Shown: positions 23,480 through 31,117 of the stretch, piece after piece
How positions within the stretch are numbered: position 1 is the first letter of the stretch
Layout of the letters: each line of letters opens with the position of its first letter
Source of the DNA: Sphaerobacter sp.
GTDB taxonomy: Bacteria > Chloroflexota > Chloroflexia > Thermomicrobiales > Thermomicrobiaceae
Direction: 5' to 3'
Assembly (NCBI RefSeq): GCF_019683595.1
Contig: NZ_JADGHZ010000017.1
Location: 1-37,108, forward strand
Length of the DNA stretch: 37,108 nucleotides
Notes under the pieces: generated by a model
What the model was told of the DNA's origin: nothing
Seen by the model: only the letters and a program-made list of their open reading frames with translations
Database searches by the model: none
Program-made: the position numbers and the translations under genes

Positions 23480-24835
23480 TCAGGAACGGCTCTCGTAGGC
23501 GATGGCGGCGACCTCGCGGGCCAATTCCATCACGGCCCACTCGTCCTTGGCATCTTCGCTGAGGACGGCCACGATGACCGGCCCGGCCGGGGCGTAGATC
23601 ACCCCGGCGTCGTGGACGATCCCGGGGAGGTTGCCGGTCTTATGCGCCACCCGCGTGCCCGGGGGCAGCAGGACGGGCAGCCGGTCGGTGATCGTCTGTT
23701 GCGCCAGGAGGTCGAGCATCTCCTGGCTCGCCTCGGGACTGACGACCGCGCCGTCGAGGAGGAGGTGGAACAGCCGAGCCATGTCGGCCGGCGTGGTGAC
23801 GTTGTATGCCGAGTCGGCATCGGCGAGCTGCGGCGGCGCCGGGATCGGACCGGGAGCCAGGGCGGCGAGCCGTGGCGTCGATGGGGTGCGTCCGGCTCGG
23901 GGTCGTGCGCTGGCGAGGTTGCTCGTCGCATCCAACGGATCGACCGATCCCCGGGACCCATCCTCGGCCGGCTCATCGGACTGGTCATCGGGCGGGATTG
24001 GCTCGGCCGTCGGCATGTTGTCCGGCTCCGTGGAGCTTACACCGGGGGGCGAGGGGGTGTCTCGCTGCGATTCCGGCGCAGGTGTCGGCTCCGGTGTCGA
24101 TTCCGGCTCCGGCTTCGGAGGCGAGACATAACCTGGACGCCAGCGGATTTCGGTGTGCACCAGACCCAGATCCGCCATCGTGGCGTTGACGGCCTCGTTT
24201 CCGACCCGATCCAGGAGGGCGTGCGCGGCGACGTTGCTGCTGACCGCGATCATGGCCCACAGGAGGTCGTCGATCGGGACGGCCGTCCCGATGGCGTCGT
24301 AGACATCCGCGCCCTCTTCGAAGTAGGCGGGCAGGAGGGTAATCGTCTCGTCGAACGAGAGCCAGCCAGCTTCCCGCTGCCGATAGAGCTCGACCATGAT
24401 TCCCAGCTTGTAGAGGCTGGCCGCTTCAAAGAGGCGGTCCGGCTGGTGCTCGTAGAGCCGCGTGCCGTCCGGCAGCGCGACTACGATGCCCACCTCGGCC
24501 GGGATGTCCGCCACCAGCGGGTCGATGCGCTCGGCCAGCGAGCCGGCCAGGTGTTCGTGCGGAGATTCCGGTTGTGGGGTGGGCGTCGAGGGCGGGGTCG
24601 GCGTCGGCTGGGGTGTCTGCTCCGCCTGTGGCGTCGGTGTCGGCGCTGCCTCCCTCGTGGCTACGACGGGCGGCGGGATCGGCGAGCTCCCGATCTCCGT
24701 TCCCGGCCCCTGCGTGGGGATTCCCCGTGCGGAGATGGCGAGACCGCCCACCGACAGGAGTAACGTGCCACCGAGCAGCAAGCGCAGGCGCCGCCCACGC
24801 GAACGAGCCCACCGCTGGTTATCCACTCGAGGCAT
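23480..24835 (-). CDS. serine hydrolase of the class A beta-lactamase fold with Pro-rich insertion
   Basis: A 451-residue exported protein. A basic start and one hydrophobic helix (~18-35) form a signal or anchor, then a Thr/Pro-rich linker (~60-92) leads to the catalytic domain. Active-site motifs are S140-x-x-K143 (ASLYK), S199-S200-N201 (SxN) and K399-T400-G401 (HKTG). In class A enzymes the omega loop carries Glu166 and Asn170; the matching segment, IRWRPGYV, has Arg and Val there. Immediately after it (~237-340) is a ~100-residue Pro/Ser/Glu-rich insertion. The protein likely acylates but may not hydrolyse beta-lactams efficiently; a cell-wall DD-peptidase or other role is possible. ATG 24835 begins the signal peptide. 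It is divergent from the ABC export genes. Confidence 0.82.
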   Translation of the reverse strand: MPRVDNQRWARSRGRRLRLLLGGTLLLSVGGLAISARGIPTQGPGTEIGSSPIPPPVVATREAAPTPTPQAEQTPQPTPTPPSTPTPQPESPHEHLAGSLAERIDPLVADIPAEVGIVVALPDGTRLYEHQPDRLFEAASLYKLGIMVELYRQREAGWLSFDETITLLPAYFEEGADVYDAIGTAVPIDDLLWAMIAVSSNVAAHALLDRVGNEAVNATMADLGLVHTEIRWRPGYVSPPKPEPESTPEPTPAPESQRDTPSPPGVSSTEPDNMPTAEPIPPDDQSDEPAEDGSRGSVDPLDATSNLASARPRAGRTPSTPRLAALAPGPIPAPPQLADADSAYNVTTPADMARLFHLLLDGAVVSPEASQEMLDLLAQQTITDRLPVLLPPGTRVAHKTGNLPGIVHDAGVIYAPAGPVIVAVLSEDAKDEWAVMELAREVAAIAYESRS

Positions 24836-24974
24836 CCGGACGTGTCCCCTCGCCGGGCGAGGCGACGGCTTGCCGCGCTCCCCTCCGCGGTGCCGTTCCC
24901 TGGTATCCTAACATCCCGAAGCGGCATGCTGCAGCGCGGCCGCTCCGGCCCGGGGACCGCGGGAAGGGTAGGGG

Positions 24975-25754
24975 ATGGCCAGCCAGGCCGTCGAGATCAT
25001 CCAGTATCGCAGTCTGCTCCGAAACCTGGTCGCCAAGGATCTGAAGGTTCGCTACAAGAACTCGGCGCTGGGGTTCGTCTGGTCGCTACTCCATCCACTG
25101 TTGCTGATGGTGGTCTTCACCTTCGTCTTCACGCAACTCCTCGACCAGGACACCCCAGCCTTCCCGGTCTTCGTCCTGACCGCGCTGCTTCCCTGGCACT
25201 GGACCTCGACCGCGGTGACCGCCGGGACGGCGTCGCTGGTGGACAACGCCCCGCTGATCAACAAGGTCTACTTCCCGCGCATCCTGCTGCCGATCTCGAC
25301 CGTGCTCTCAACCGGCGCCAACTACGTGCTGGGGCTGCCCGCCCTGTTCCTGTTCATGGCGTTGTTCGACCGCGCGTTCACTCCATGGCTGGTCTTTGTG
25401 CCGGTCCTGGTAGTGATCCAGGCGATCTTCCTCACCGCAGTGGTGCTGATCCTGGCGCCGCTGAACGTCTACTTCCGAGACACGACGGTGCTGGTCGACG
25501 TGGGGCTGACCGCCTGGTTCTTTATGACGCCGATCTTCTACTCGATCGAGTGGGTGGTCCCGCACCTGGCAGCCTGGATGTACCGCATCAACCCGATGGC
25601 TGCCATCGTCTCCGAGTACCGCGTCATCATGTACAGCGGCGGCGTGCCCGACCCGCTCTTCACCGGCCGGACGGGGGTGACCGCGCTGGTGCTGCTAGCG
25701 ATCGGCTACCTGGTCTTCACCCGGCTCAACCGCAACCTCGGGGAGCACCTGTGA
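24975..25754 (+). CDS. ABC-2 type polysaccharide export permease (Wzm/TagG-like)
   Basis: A 259-residue inner-membrane permease of the ABC-2 family that exports cell-surface polysaccharides. The cytoplasmic N-terminus has LLRNLVAKDLKVRYKNSALGFVWSLLHPLLLMVVFTFVF, the typical Wzm/TagG start. Six membrane helices follow, with NAPLINKVYFPRILLPIST and FFMTPIFYSIEWV, both conserved. ATG 24975 follows GGGAAGGGTAGGGG. Its stop overlaps the start of the ATPase gene (TGATG), so the two are co-translated. Confidence 0.93.
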   Translation: MASQAVEIIQYRSLLRNLVAKDLKVRYKNSALGFVWSLLHPLLLMVVFTFVFTQLLDQDTPAFPVFVLTALLPWHWTSTAVTAGTASLVDNAPLINKVYFPRILLPISTVLSTGANYVLGLPALFLFMALFDRAFTPWLVFVPVLVVIQAIFLTAVVLILAPLNVYFRDTTVLVDVGLTAWFFMTPIFYSIEWVVPHLAAWMYRINPMAAIVSEYRVIMYSGGVPDPLFTGRTGVTALVLLAIGYLVFTRLNRNLGEHL

Positions 25755-27007
25755 TGTGGCGCATGGCTGGGACCGGCGACCGGGGAGAGATCGCGGTTGA
25801 GTTGCGCGGGGTATCACGCCGCTTCCGCCTGCACCATGAGACCCGCACGTCGTTCCAGGACTGGTTCGTCGGGCTGTTGCGGCCCCGCGGGAAGGGCGAG
25901 GAGTTCTGGGCGCTGCGCGACGTGAGCTTCACGCTGCGCCGGGGCGAGTCGCTCGGCGTGCTCGGGCGCAACGGTGCCGGCAAGAGCACGCTGCTCAAGC
26001 TCGTCACACGCGTGCTGGAGCCCACCAGCGGCGAGATCATCGTCAACGGTCGTACCCACGCGATGCTGGAGCTGGGTGCCGGGTTCCATCCCGAACTGTC
26101 CGGCCGGGACAACGTCTACCTGAACGGCAGCATCTACGGCTTCTCGCGCCGCCAGATGGCCGAGCGCTTCGACCGGATCGTCCAGTTCGCCGAACTGGAA
26201 CGCTTCATCGACACGCCGGTCAAGCACTACTCGCTCGGCATGTTCATGCGGCTCGGCTTTTCGATCGCCGTGCATCTGGATCCCGACATCCTGGTGATCG
26301 ACGAGGTGCTCTCGGTCGGCGACGCCGCCTTCCAGCGCAAGGGCTACCAGGCGCTGCGCGACCTGAAGGCGCGGGGGACGACCATCCTCTTCGTCTCCCA
26401 CTGGCCCGAGCTGGTCCGGGAGTTCTGCGACCGCGCCATCCTCCTGCAAGACGGGCGGCTGATCGACAACGGCCCGGTGGACGCGGTCGCGGCGCACTAC
26501 GAGCGGATGCTGCAAGAGCAGCCGACTGACGCCGAGATCCTGCGGCTGAGGGCCGTCGACGAGGCCGGCACGGTGCTGGAAGCGGTGCCCTCGGGCAGCG
26601 ATCTGCGCATCGAGGCGCTGCTCCGGGTGCCGCCCAATGGAGCCGAAGGGCTCCTGCTGGCGCTCGACCTCTACGACCGGGAGGGAACCCACCTCTTCGG
26701 CAACACCGGCCGCCTGGCGGACATCATGTCGCATACCTCCCAGGGCGACGCGGCGGCGCAGCGCGTGCAGGCGGTCATCCGGGGCCTGCCGGTGGCGCCG
26801 ACAACCCTGACCGTGGCGGCGACGTTGCAGCGTCCCTCCGAGGCGGGGCTGGCGGTGGTCGATCGGCAGGAGACGGAGATCGAGGTGTTCGCGCCCTGGT
26901 CGGCGCAGGAGCGTGGCCTGCTGCGCCTGGAGCACATCTGGGAATCGGAGCCGGGCGCGGCAGCGCGCCGCGAGCGCACCGGCCCGCGAGTCGAGATCGA
27001 GCGGTGA
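25754..27007 (+). CDS. ABC polysaccharide export ATPase (Wzt/TagH-like) with C-terminal domain
   Basis: A 417-residue ATPase. Walker A is GRNGAGKST (71-79), the Q-loop region is near LELGAGFHPELSGRDNVY, the signature is YSLGM (159-163, the non-LSGGQ form usual in polysaccharide exporters) and Walker B is DILVIDE (178-184). Residues ~265-400 form a beta-rich C-terminal domain like Wzt-C, which in E. coli O8/O9a binds the capped end of the O-antigen. ATG 25754 overlaps the permease stop; the frame is open far upstream, but that part is the permease gene in another frame. No glycosyltransferase or capping enzyme is encoded alongside, so the exported glycan is unknown. Confidence 0.93.
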   Translation: MWRMAGTGDRGEIAVELRGVSRRFRLHHETRTSFQDWFVGLLRPRGKGEEFWALRDVSFTLRRGESLGVLGRNGAGKSTLLKLVTRVLEPTSGEIIVNGRTHAMLELGAGFHPELSGRDNVYLNGSIYGFSRRQMAERFDRIVQFAELERFIDTPVKHYSLGMFMRLGFSIAVHLDPDILVIDEVLSVGDAAFQRKGYQALRDLKARGTTILFVSHWPELVREFCDRAILLQDGRLIDNGPVDAVAAHYERMLQEQPTDAEILRLRAVDEAGTVLEAVPSGSDLRIEALLRVPPNGAEGLLLALDLYDREGTHLFGNTGRLADIMSHTSQGDAAAQRVQAVIRGLPVAPTTLTVAATLQRPSEAGLAVVDRQETEIEVFAPWSAQERGLLRLEHIWESEPGAAARRERTGPRVEIER

Positions 27008-27329
27008 CGAGCCGCGCGGCCGCTGTCCAACCACGCCCCACGACCTGATACCAGGTTCGAGTCATCCCTGGATTCCGTGTCATCCTGAGTGGAGGCGGCC
27101 GGCGCGGGCGCGCCGGGCGGCGCAGCAAAGGATGACATGGTTCCAGGCGTTTGGTCTCTCGATGAGCGTCGGTTGTCAGTCACCACCGGTGGGACGCAAT
27201 GCGCTGCGATAGCGACGGTAGGACGCCTACACCCCCGGCCGGTGGTCGTCGCGGGCGCACCCATCCACGGCGGTCGTCGCTGCCATCGGAATCGACATAA
27301 CGATCCCCGCATGCGCGGGATGAGCGACG
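27008..27329. other. intergenic region with a short repeat and a hairpin
   Basis: No gene is supported. It contains the small TGTCATCC element (27078-27137) and, near the HtrA-like stop, a CCCGC-ATGC-GCGGG hairpin (27306-27319) that may end the minus-strand transcript. Bases 27140-27300 show nothing I can assign. Confidence 0.6.
27078..27137. repeat. TGTCATCC-type element, short copy 3
   Basis: A 60-bp version bounded by TGTCATCCT and AGGATGACA, with a GC-rich interior (GGCGCGGGCGCGCC). It looks like an internally deleted form of the element at 2678-2787. Confidence 0.65.
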
Positions 27330-28496
27330 TCACCCGACGGGGCGCTGGGTGCGGGCGATCGAGCGGAGCACGGCTTCGAACAGCGCCTCGGCGCGGTCGG
27401 CGCGCGGGTCGTCGACGCCGGGACCGTAGCCGGAGGTCAGGCTGAGCGCGATCCGCCGGTTGTCGTGGAACAGGTACACCACATCCACCCGAGCGCCCTC
27501 CTGGTTTAGGACGACGCGGACGCCGGGCATGCCGCCGTACTCCACCGTGCCCCAGATCGTCGCGTCCCGGCGCTCACCGAACTCCTCTCGTGCGAAGTCC
27601 ATCGGGTCGCCGGGGTTGGCCGCACCCTCGATCGCCACCGAGAGACGCAGCGGCACGTCCGGATCGTTCGGCACGATCTCCGCGCGGTAGTCGCGGTCGC
27701 CGCCGCTCGCCTGCGCGACCGACCACCCCTCGGGGTAGCGGAGGGTGAGTGCCCCCGCCGCGTCGAGGACCGGCCAGCCGGCGCTCTCGTCGACGGCCGC
27801 GCGCTGCGCGGCGCGCCACTGCTCGAACCACTCGGCGAGGTAGGCTGCGGGCAGCGCGCCGCTCACCCGGCTGCCGTTCGAATCCATGGCGGGCACGAGG
27901 ATGCCGAGCACGGTACCGGCTGGGTCAGCCAGCGCACCCCCAGCAAAGCCGGCGACCAGCGGGATATCGGTCTGCAGCAGGGCGGGCTCGGTTCCCGGCG
28001 TGGCCGCCGCGGCCGCGGGCTCGGTGAGGTGTCCGCCAGCCTGGGCGAAAGCGCCGCGGGCCGCGTCGAAGCCGACCGCGATGACGGAGTCGCCGGTGGA
28101 CGATGCGTCGCGGTGCAGGCGCACCGGTGCCAGCCCTGTGGCCGGGATCTTGAGCAGGGTCAGCCCCGTCGCGTCATCGCGGGCGACCTCCACCGGGCGC
28201 AGCGCGGTACCGTCCGGGGTGACAACCTCGACCCCGTCGGTGCCGGTCGCTGCCGTGGTCAGCAGGAAGCCGTCGGCCGTTACGGTGACTGCCGCACCGA
28301 GCACCGCGCCGTCGCGTGCGCGGCGCAGCATGAGGATCGACTCCTCCAGCGGGGCAGGCTCCGCTTCCCCGATTGGGGCCTCGGTTGGGGTCGGCACGGC
28401 GTGCGTCGGTGAGATGGTGGGCGTGGGTGTCGGTGGGTCAGTGGTGGTGCCGAGGCAGCCGGCCAGCAGGAGGCCGGTGAGCATGAGCAGAACCAC
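27330..28496 (-). CDS. HtrA-like trypsin-fold lipoprotein lacking the catalytic triad
   Basis: About 388 residues. A short hydrophobic start ends in the lipobox LLLAGC (Cys14), then a Thr/Pro linker. Residues ~60-225 align with DegP/HtrA proteases, but all three catalytic positions are changed. LLTTAATGTDG replaces the TNNHV segment (His to Ala83), DDATGLTLLKI replaces D-x-x-x-D-IALL (Asp to Gly111), and VAGFAGGAL replaces GNSGGAL (Ser to Ala185). A C-terminal domain (~240-385, TLRYPEGWSVAQ.. to ..EAVLRSIARTQR) resembles lipoprotein domains of the PsbP/DUF1795 kind. The start is uncertain: GTG 28496 and ATG 28484 both give signal peptides without basic residues, while RRSLR lies just upstream in frame without a usable start codon. 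A non-enzymatic, envelope-binding role is inferred. Confidence 0.75.
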   Translation of the reverse strand: MVLLMLTGLLLAGCLGTTTDPPTPTPTISPTHAVPTPTEAPIGEAEPAPLEESILMLRRARDGAVLGAAVTVTADGFLLTTAATGTDGVEVVTPDGTALRPVEVARDDATGLTLLKIPATGLAPVRLHRDASSTGDSVIAVGFDAARGAFAQAGGHLTEPAAAAATPGTEPALLQTDIPLVAGFAGGALADPAGTVLGILVPAMDSNGSRVSGALPAAYLAEWFEQWRAAQRAAVDESAGWPVLDAAGALTLRYPEGWSVAQASGGDRDYRAEIVPNDPDVPLRLSVAIEGAANPGDPMDFAREEFGERRDATIWGTVEYGGMPGVRVVLNQEGARVDVVYLFHDNRRIALSLTSGYGPGVDDPRADRAEALFEAVLRSIARTQRPVG

Positions 28497-28862
28497 GCGC
28501 AGCGAACGCCGCGGCGGGTTCGATGAATGATCGTAGCGGGTCGTCGTTCCGTCCCCTTCCGCATGGTTTCGCCGCGGGAGACCATCCCCCTTCCCGCGGC
28601 GTCTCAGAAGTCTATGGTGCCTGAAAGTCACTCGCAACACCGGGCCAGTGGTCCCGCCCGACGCCGGTCCGTCCGCATGTACGGACAAGACTTGTGTATC
28701 TGCCTGGGAAAACCAGCCCGTTTGGCAGGGTAGAATGTCCCACGACGACCCCCTACTGATTTCTCTGTTCCCCGTTCGACGACAGCGAGTAGACTCGCTG
28801 TCAAGGGTCGCAACGGGCATCGCGGTCCCGTGGGCCGTCGACAGCGCGTCGAGGGAGCAGGC
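28497..28862. other. divergent intergenic region, HtrA-like gene / receiver gene
   Basis: No gene is supported. A small palindrome GTCCG-CATGTA-CGGAC (28671-28686) is followed by CAAGaCTTG (28686-28694). A TAGAAT at 28731-28736 could be a plus-strand -10 but has no good -35. Confidence 0.4.
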
Positions 28863-29261
28863 ATGGCAGGGACACGCATCCTCGTCATTGACGACGACCG
28901 GTCGTTCATCCGCCACATGCAAACGGCGCTGCGTGGACTCGGTGAAGTCCGGGCGACGACCTGTGGCGTGGACGGGCTCCGGACGGTTGACTACTGGGAG
29001 CCGGATGTCGTCATGCTGGACCTGCTGCTGCACGACGTCGACGGGTTCACGCTGCTGGAGCGGCTGACCGGCCCGGACCGTCGCCACCGTCCGGCTGTCC
29101 TCTGCCTGACCGACGGGCTGGGCGCCGGAACCCGGCACATTCGCGGCCCCTACTGGCCTGTCGGGACGGTCGAGCGAACGGCTCCCGCGCATCAACTCCG
29201 GAGAGTGGTGCTGCATGCCGCGTCCACGTGCGGTAGGCAACTCTCCGCAGCCACGGCCTGA
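28863..29261 (+). CDS. stand-alone response-regulator receiver domain, degenerate
   Basis: A 132-residue REC-domain protein with no output domain. ILVIDDDRS gives the acidic pocket (D10-D12), and Asp53 in VVMLDLLLHDVDGF is the expected phosphorylation site. The conserved Thr/Ser is T83 in CLTDG. The second half departs from the family: the invariant Lys before Pro is missing (RGPYWP), and the alpha5 region is short and Arg/Ala-rich. ATG 28863 follows GGGAGCAGGC. No histidine kinase lies nearby. It may be an orphan or phosphorylation-independent receiver, or a decaying gene. Confidence 0.72.
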   Translation: MAGTRILVIDDDRSFIRHMQTALRGLGEVRATTCGVDGLRTVDYWEPDVVMLDLLLHDVDGFTLLERLTGPDRRHRPAVLCLTDGLGAGTRHIRGPYWPVGTVERTAPAHQLRRVVLHAASTCGRQLSAATA

Positions 29262-29265
29262 CTCC

Positions 29266-29296
29266 GGCACGGCCGCCCGCGCCGGGCGGGCGTGCC
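29266..29296. terminator. hairpin between convergent receiver and nicotinamidase genes
   Basis: GGCACG-g-CCGCCCG (29266-29279) pairs with CGGGCGG-g-CGTGCC (29283-29296), with one internal mismatch and a 3-nt loop. It lies 5 nt after the receiver stop and 27 nt from the nicotinamidase stop. No T-run. Confidence 0.6.
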
Positions 29297-29322
29297 AGGT
29301 GTGTCGCAGCCTCACGGTTGAC

Positions 29323-29922
29323 TCAGGATGTGACCAGTTCGACCGTCTCTAGCGTCCCGAGCTTGACGCCATGCGCGGTCATTTCCTCGATGGCGCGCTC
29401 CGAGTCGCCCTTCTGAACGTCGACCCCGCGGCTGGCATCGATCAGCAGCGTGACCTCCAGCCCCAGGCGGCGCGCATCCAGGGCGCTGGCGCGCACGCAG
29501 TAGTCGGTGGCCAACCCGCCGATGTAGAGGTGCGTCACCCCGTCCCGCTGCAAGCGGTCGGCGAGAGACTCGCCCTCGTCCGTCGTGCCGTGGAAGGCTG
29601 AGTAGGCGTCCTCCTCCGGATCGGTCCCCTTGGTGATGAGCACGGTCGAGGGGGGTAGCTCGAGGTCGGGGTGGAACTCCGCGCCGCTCGTACCCTGGAC
29701 GCAGTGCGGGGGCCAGGGGCCGCCAAACTCCTGGAAGTGTGACGTCTCTTCCGGATGCCAGTCCCGTGAGGCGTAGATCGGAAGTCCGGCCTCGGCGAAG
29801 CGGCGCAGATACTCGTTGAGCACCGGGATGACGACGTGCCCCTCCGGCACGCCGAGCGCGCCACCCGGCAGGAAGTCGTTCTGGACATCGACGACGAGCA
29901 GGGCAGCCTTCTCGTTGGCCAT
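29323..29922 (-). CDS. pncA: nicotinamidase (PncA, isochorismatase-like hydrolase)
   Basis: A 199-residue cysteine hydrolase that turns nicotinamide into nicotinate for NAD salvage. The triad is Asp12 in LLVVDVQNDF, Lys98 in LITKGTD and Cys142 in GLATDYCVR. The metal site includes Asp54 and His56 in SRDWHP plus a downstream His. PWPPHCVQGTSGAEFHPDL is specific to the nicotinamidase branch. ATG 29922 has a strong AGGAGGAG 4 nt upstream. It follows the PAP2 gene on the same strand, but a 10-bp hairpin (29994-30018) lies between them, so it may have its own promoter. Cytoplasmic. Confidence 0.94.
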   Translation of the reverse strand: MANEKAALLVVDVQNDFLPGGALGVPEGHVVIPVLNEYLRRFAEAGLPIYASRDWHPEETSHFQEFGGPWPPHCVQGTSGAEFHPDLELPPSTVLITKGTDPEEDAYSAFHGTTDEGESLADRLQRDGVTHLYIGGLATDYCVRASALDARRLGLEVTLLIDASRGVDVQKGDSERAIEEMTAHGVKLGTLETVELVTS

Positions 29923-29993
29923 AGCTCTCCTCCTGTCCGTGATCCGGGGTGCAGGCGTGGGTGGAATGCCGGATCATGCGCCAAAAGTATAGC

Positions 29994-30018
29994 GCGGCGC
30001 GGAGAAGATCCGCGCCGC
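29994..30018 (-). terminator. hairpin after the PAP2 gene
   Basis: A perfect 10-bp stem, GCGGCGCGGA with TCCGCGCCGC, has a 5-nt loop. On the minus strand it follows the PAP2 stop by ~30 nt and is followed by GCTATACTTTT, a delayed T-run that also contains a possible -10 (TATACT) for pncA. Confidence 0.55.
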
Positions 30019-30046
30019 GACGGGTGAAGCAGGTTGGTGTGTCGGA

Positions 30047-30817
30047 TCAGGGTGCGACGGAGCCGGCAAGTCGCGCTCGGTAGCGGGCGAGCCCGGCGGT
30101 GATCCGCGGCACGAGGATGTAGGCGGCCACGGTCAGCGTCGAACCGGCGATGGCGTCGAGGATGTAGTGGTTGCCGGTTCCCACGACGGCGGTGATCATC
30201 AGCAGCGGGTAGAACGTACCGAGCACCCAGTGGGCAAGCGTGCGGCCGACCCGGATCACGCCGATGCCGCAGAAGAGTGCGAAGGAGACATGCAAGCTGG
30301 GCATGGCCGCGAACGGGTTGTAGAGCATGGCGACGCTCGGCTGGTCGTAGTTCACCTTCCCGTAGAGCGCCAGGGTATCGACGAACCCGCTGTACGGGAA
30401 GAAGCGCGGCGGCGCGAGGGGGTAGAGCGCATAGATCAGCAGCCCGATGGCCAGGATGCCCAGGAAGACGTTCCGGTACTCCCGGTAGCGGTCTGTGTGG
30501 CGCCAGAACAGCCAGATGCCGAACAGCACCAGACCGGCCATGTGGGTGTAGGTGTAGACCCAGTTCAAGAAGTGGACGATCCAGGGCTGCGCCAGCAGCC
30601 AGGCCTGGACCCCAATCTCGCGGAACAGACCAAGCCGCCGCTCAAGATGCATCACCTCGCGCGCGTTCTGGAACGCATCGATTTCTTTCCCGGCCGCAAG
30701 CCCGCGTGTGGCGTAGTACAGCCCGAAGAGCACGGACAGGATGCCGAACTCGATGAGGCCATGACGGGCGCGCTCAATCACGGTGTTCCGGGTGACGAGC
30801 TGCTCTCGTGGCTCCAC
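30047..30817 (-). CDS. PAP2-superfamily membrane enzyme (inositol-phosphotransferase/Aur1-like)
   Basis: A 256-residue integral membrane protein of the PAP2 superfamily. Motifs are LYPLAPPRFFP (~131-141), MPSLHVSFAL with PSLH at 173-176, and GTGNHYILDAIAG with the catalytic His217 and Asp221. The PSLH and NHYxxD forms, with VMHLERRLGLFRE near 55-68, are those of the IPC-synthase/Aur1-like branch, which transfers phospho-head groups between lipids, rather than of simple phosphatases. About six membrane helices are seen. GTG 30817 has GAGAGGAG 6 nt upstream, so the longer frame to 30997 is not used. The substrate is unknown. Confidence 0.85.
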   Translation of the reverse strand: MEPREQLVTRNTVIERARHGLIEFGILSVLFGLYYATRGLAAGKEIDAFQNAREVMHLERRLGLFREIGVQAWLLAQPWIVHFLNWVYTYTHMAGLVLFGIWLFWRHTDRYREYRNVFLGILAIGLLIYALYPLAPPRFFPYSGFVDTLALYGKVNYDQPSVAMLYNPFAAMPSLHVSFALFCGIGVIRVGRTLAHWVLGTFYPLLMITAVVGTGNHYILDAIAGSTLTVAAYILVPRITAGLARYRARLAGSVAP

Positions 30818-31030
30818 TCGCGACTCCTCTCGAGCCACCGGACCGCCGTGAAATGCGGCGAAGGCGATCCGGCACTCCGCTCGCACCCCTAAGCCTAACG
30901 CAGAGGGTATGGATTGGCTACGGCCCTCCGGCCCGGCCCCACCCTGTCCGGATGGACGGGGTGATGGTGGGGTGCGCCCGGCGCTGGCCTTATGCAACTT
31001 TCATACCATAGAGGACGTTGAACACGCCAC

Positions 31031-31059
31031 TTGCGTGCGTCCAACCCCCTGCGTATACT
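31031..31059 (+). promoter_or_regulatory. promoter of the tyrosine recombinase gene
   Basis: TTGCGT (31031-31036) and TATACT (31054-31059) are exactly 17 bp apart. The start would be near 31066, so coding cannot begin at the in-frame TTG at 31031. A perfect 10-bp palindrome TGTACGTACA (31068-31077) lies right at the transcript start and could be an operator. Confidence 0.7.
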
Positions 31060-31117
31060 CGGCATGGTGTACGTACATATGGCGCCGATGCCCACCGGCC
31101 AACCGGGAGCAGGACCG

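Noticed and set aside
27303-27321. ATCCCCGCATGCGCGGGAT, resembling a type I-E CRISPR repeat core
   Set aside because: Only one copy, no spacer-repeat pattern and no cas genes; more simply a hairpin near the end of the HtrA-like gene.
31031-31117. Earlier in-frame starts (TTG 31031, ATG 31064, 31079, 31088) for the recombinase
   Set aside because: TTG 31031 is the -35 box, and ATG 31064 lies at or before the expected transcript start; the others lack a ribosome binding site as good as that before ATG 31118.
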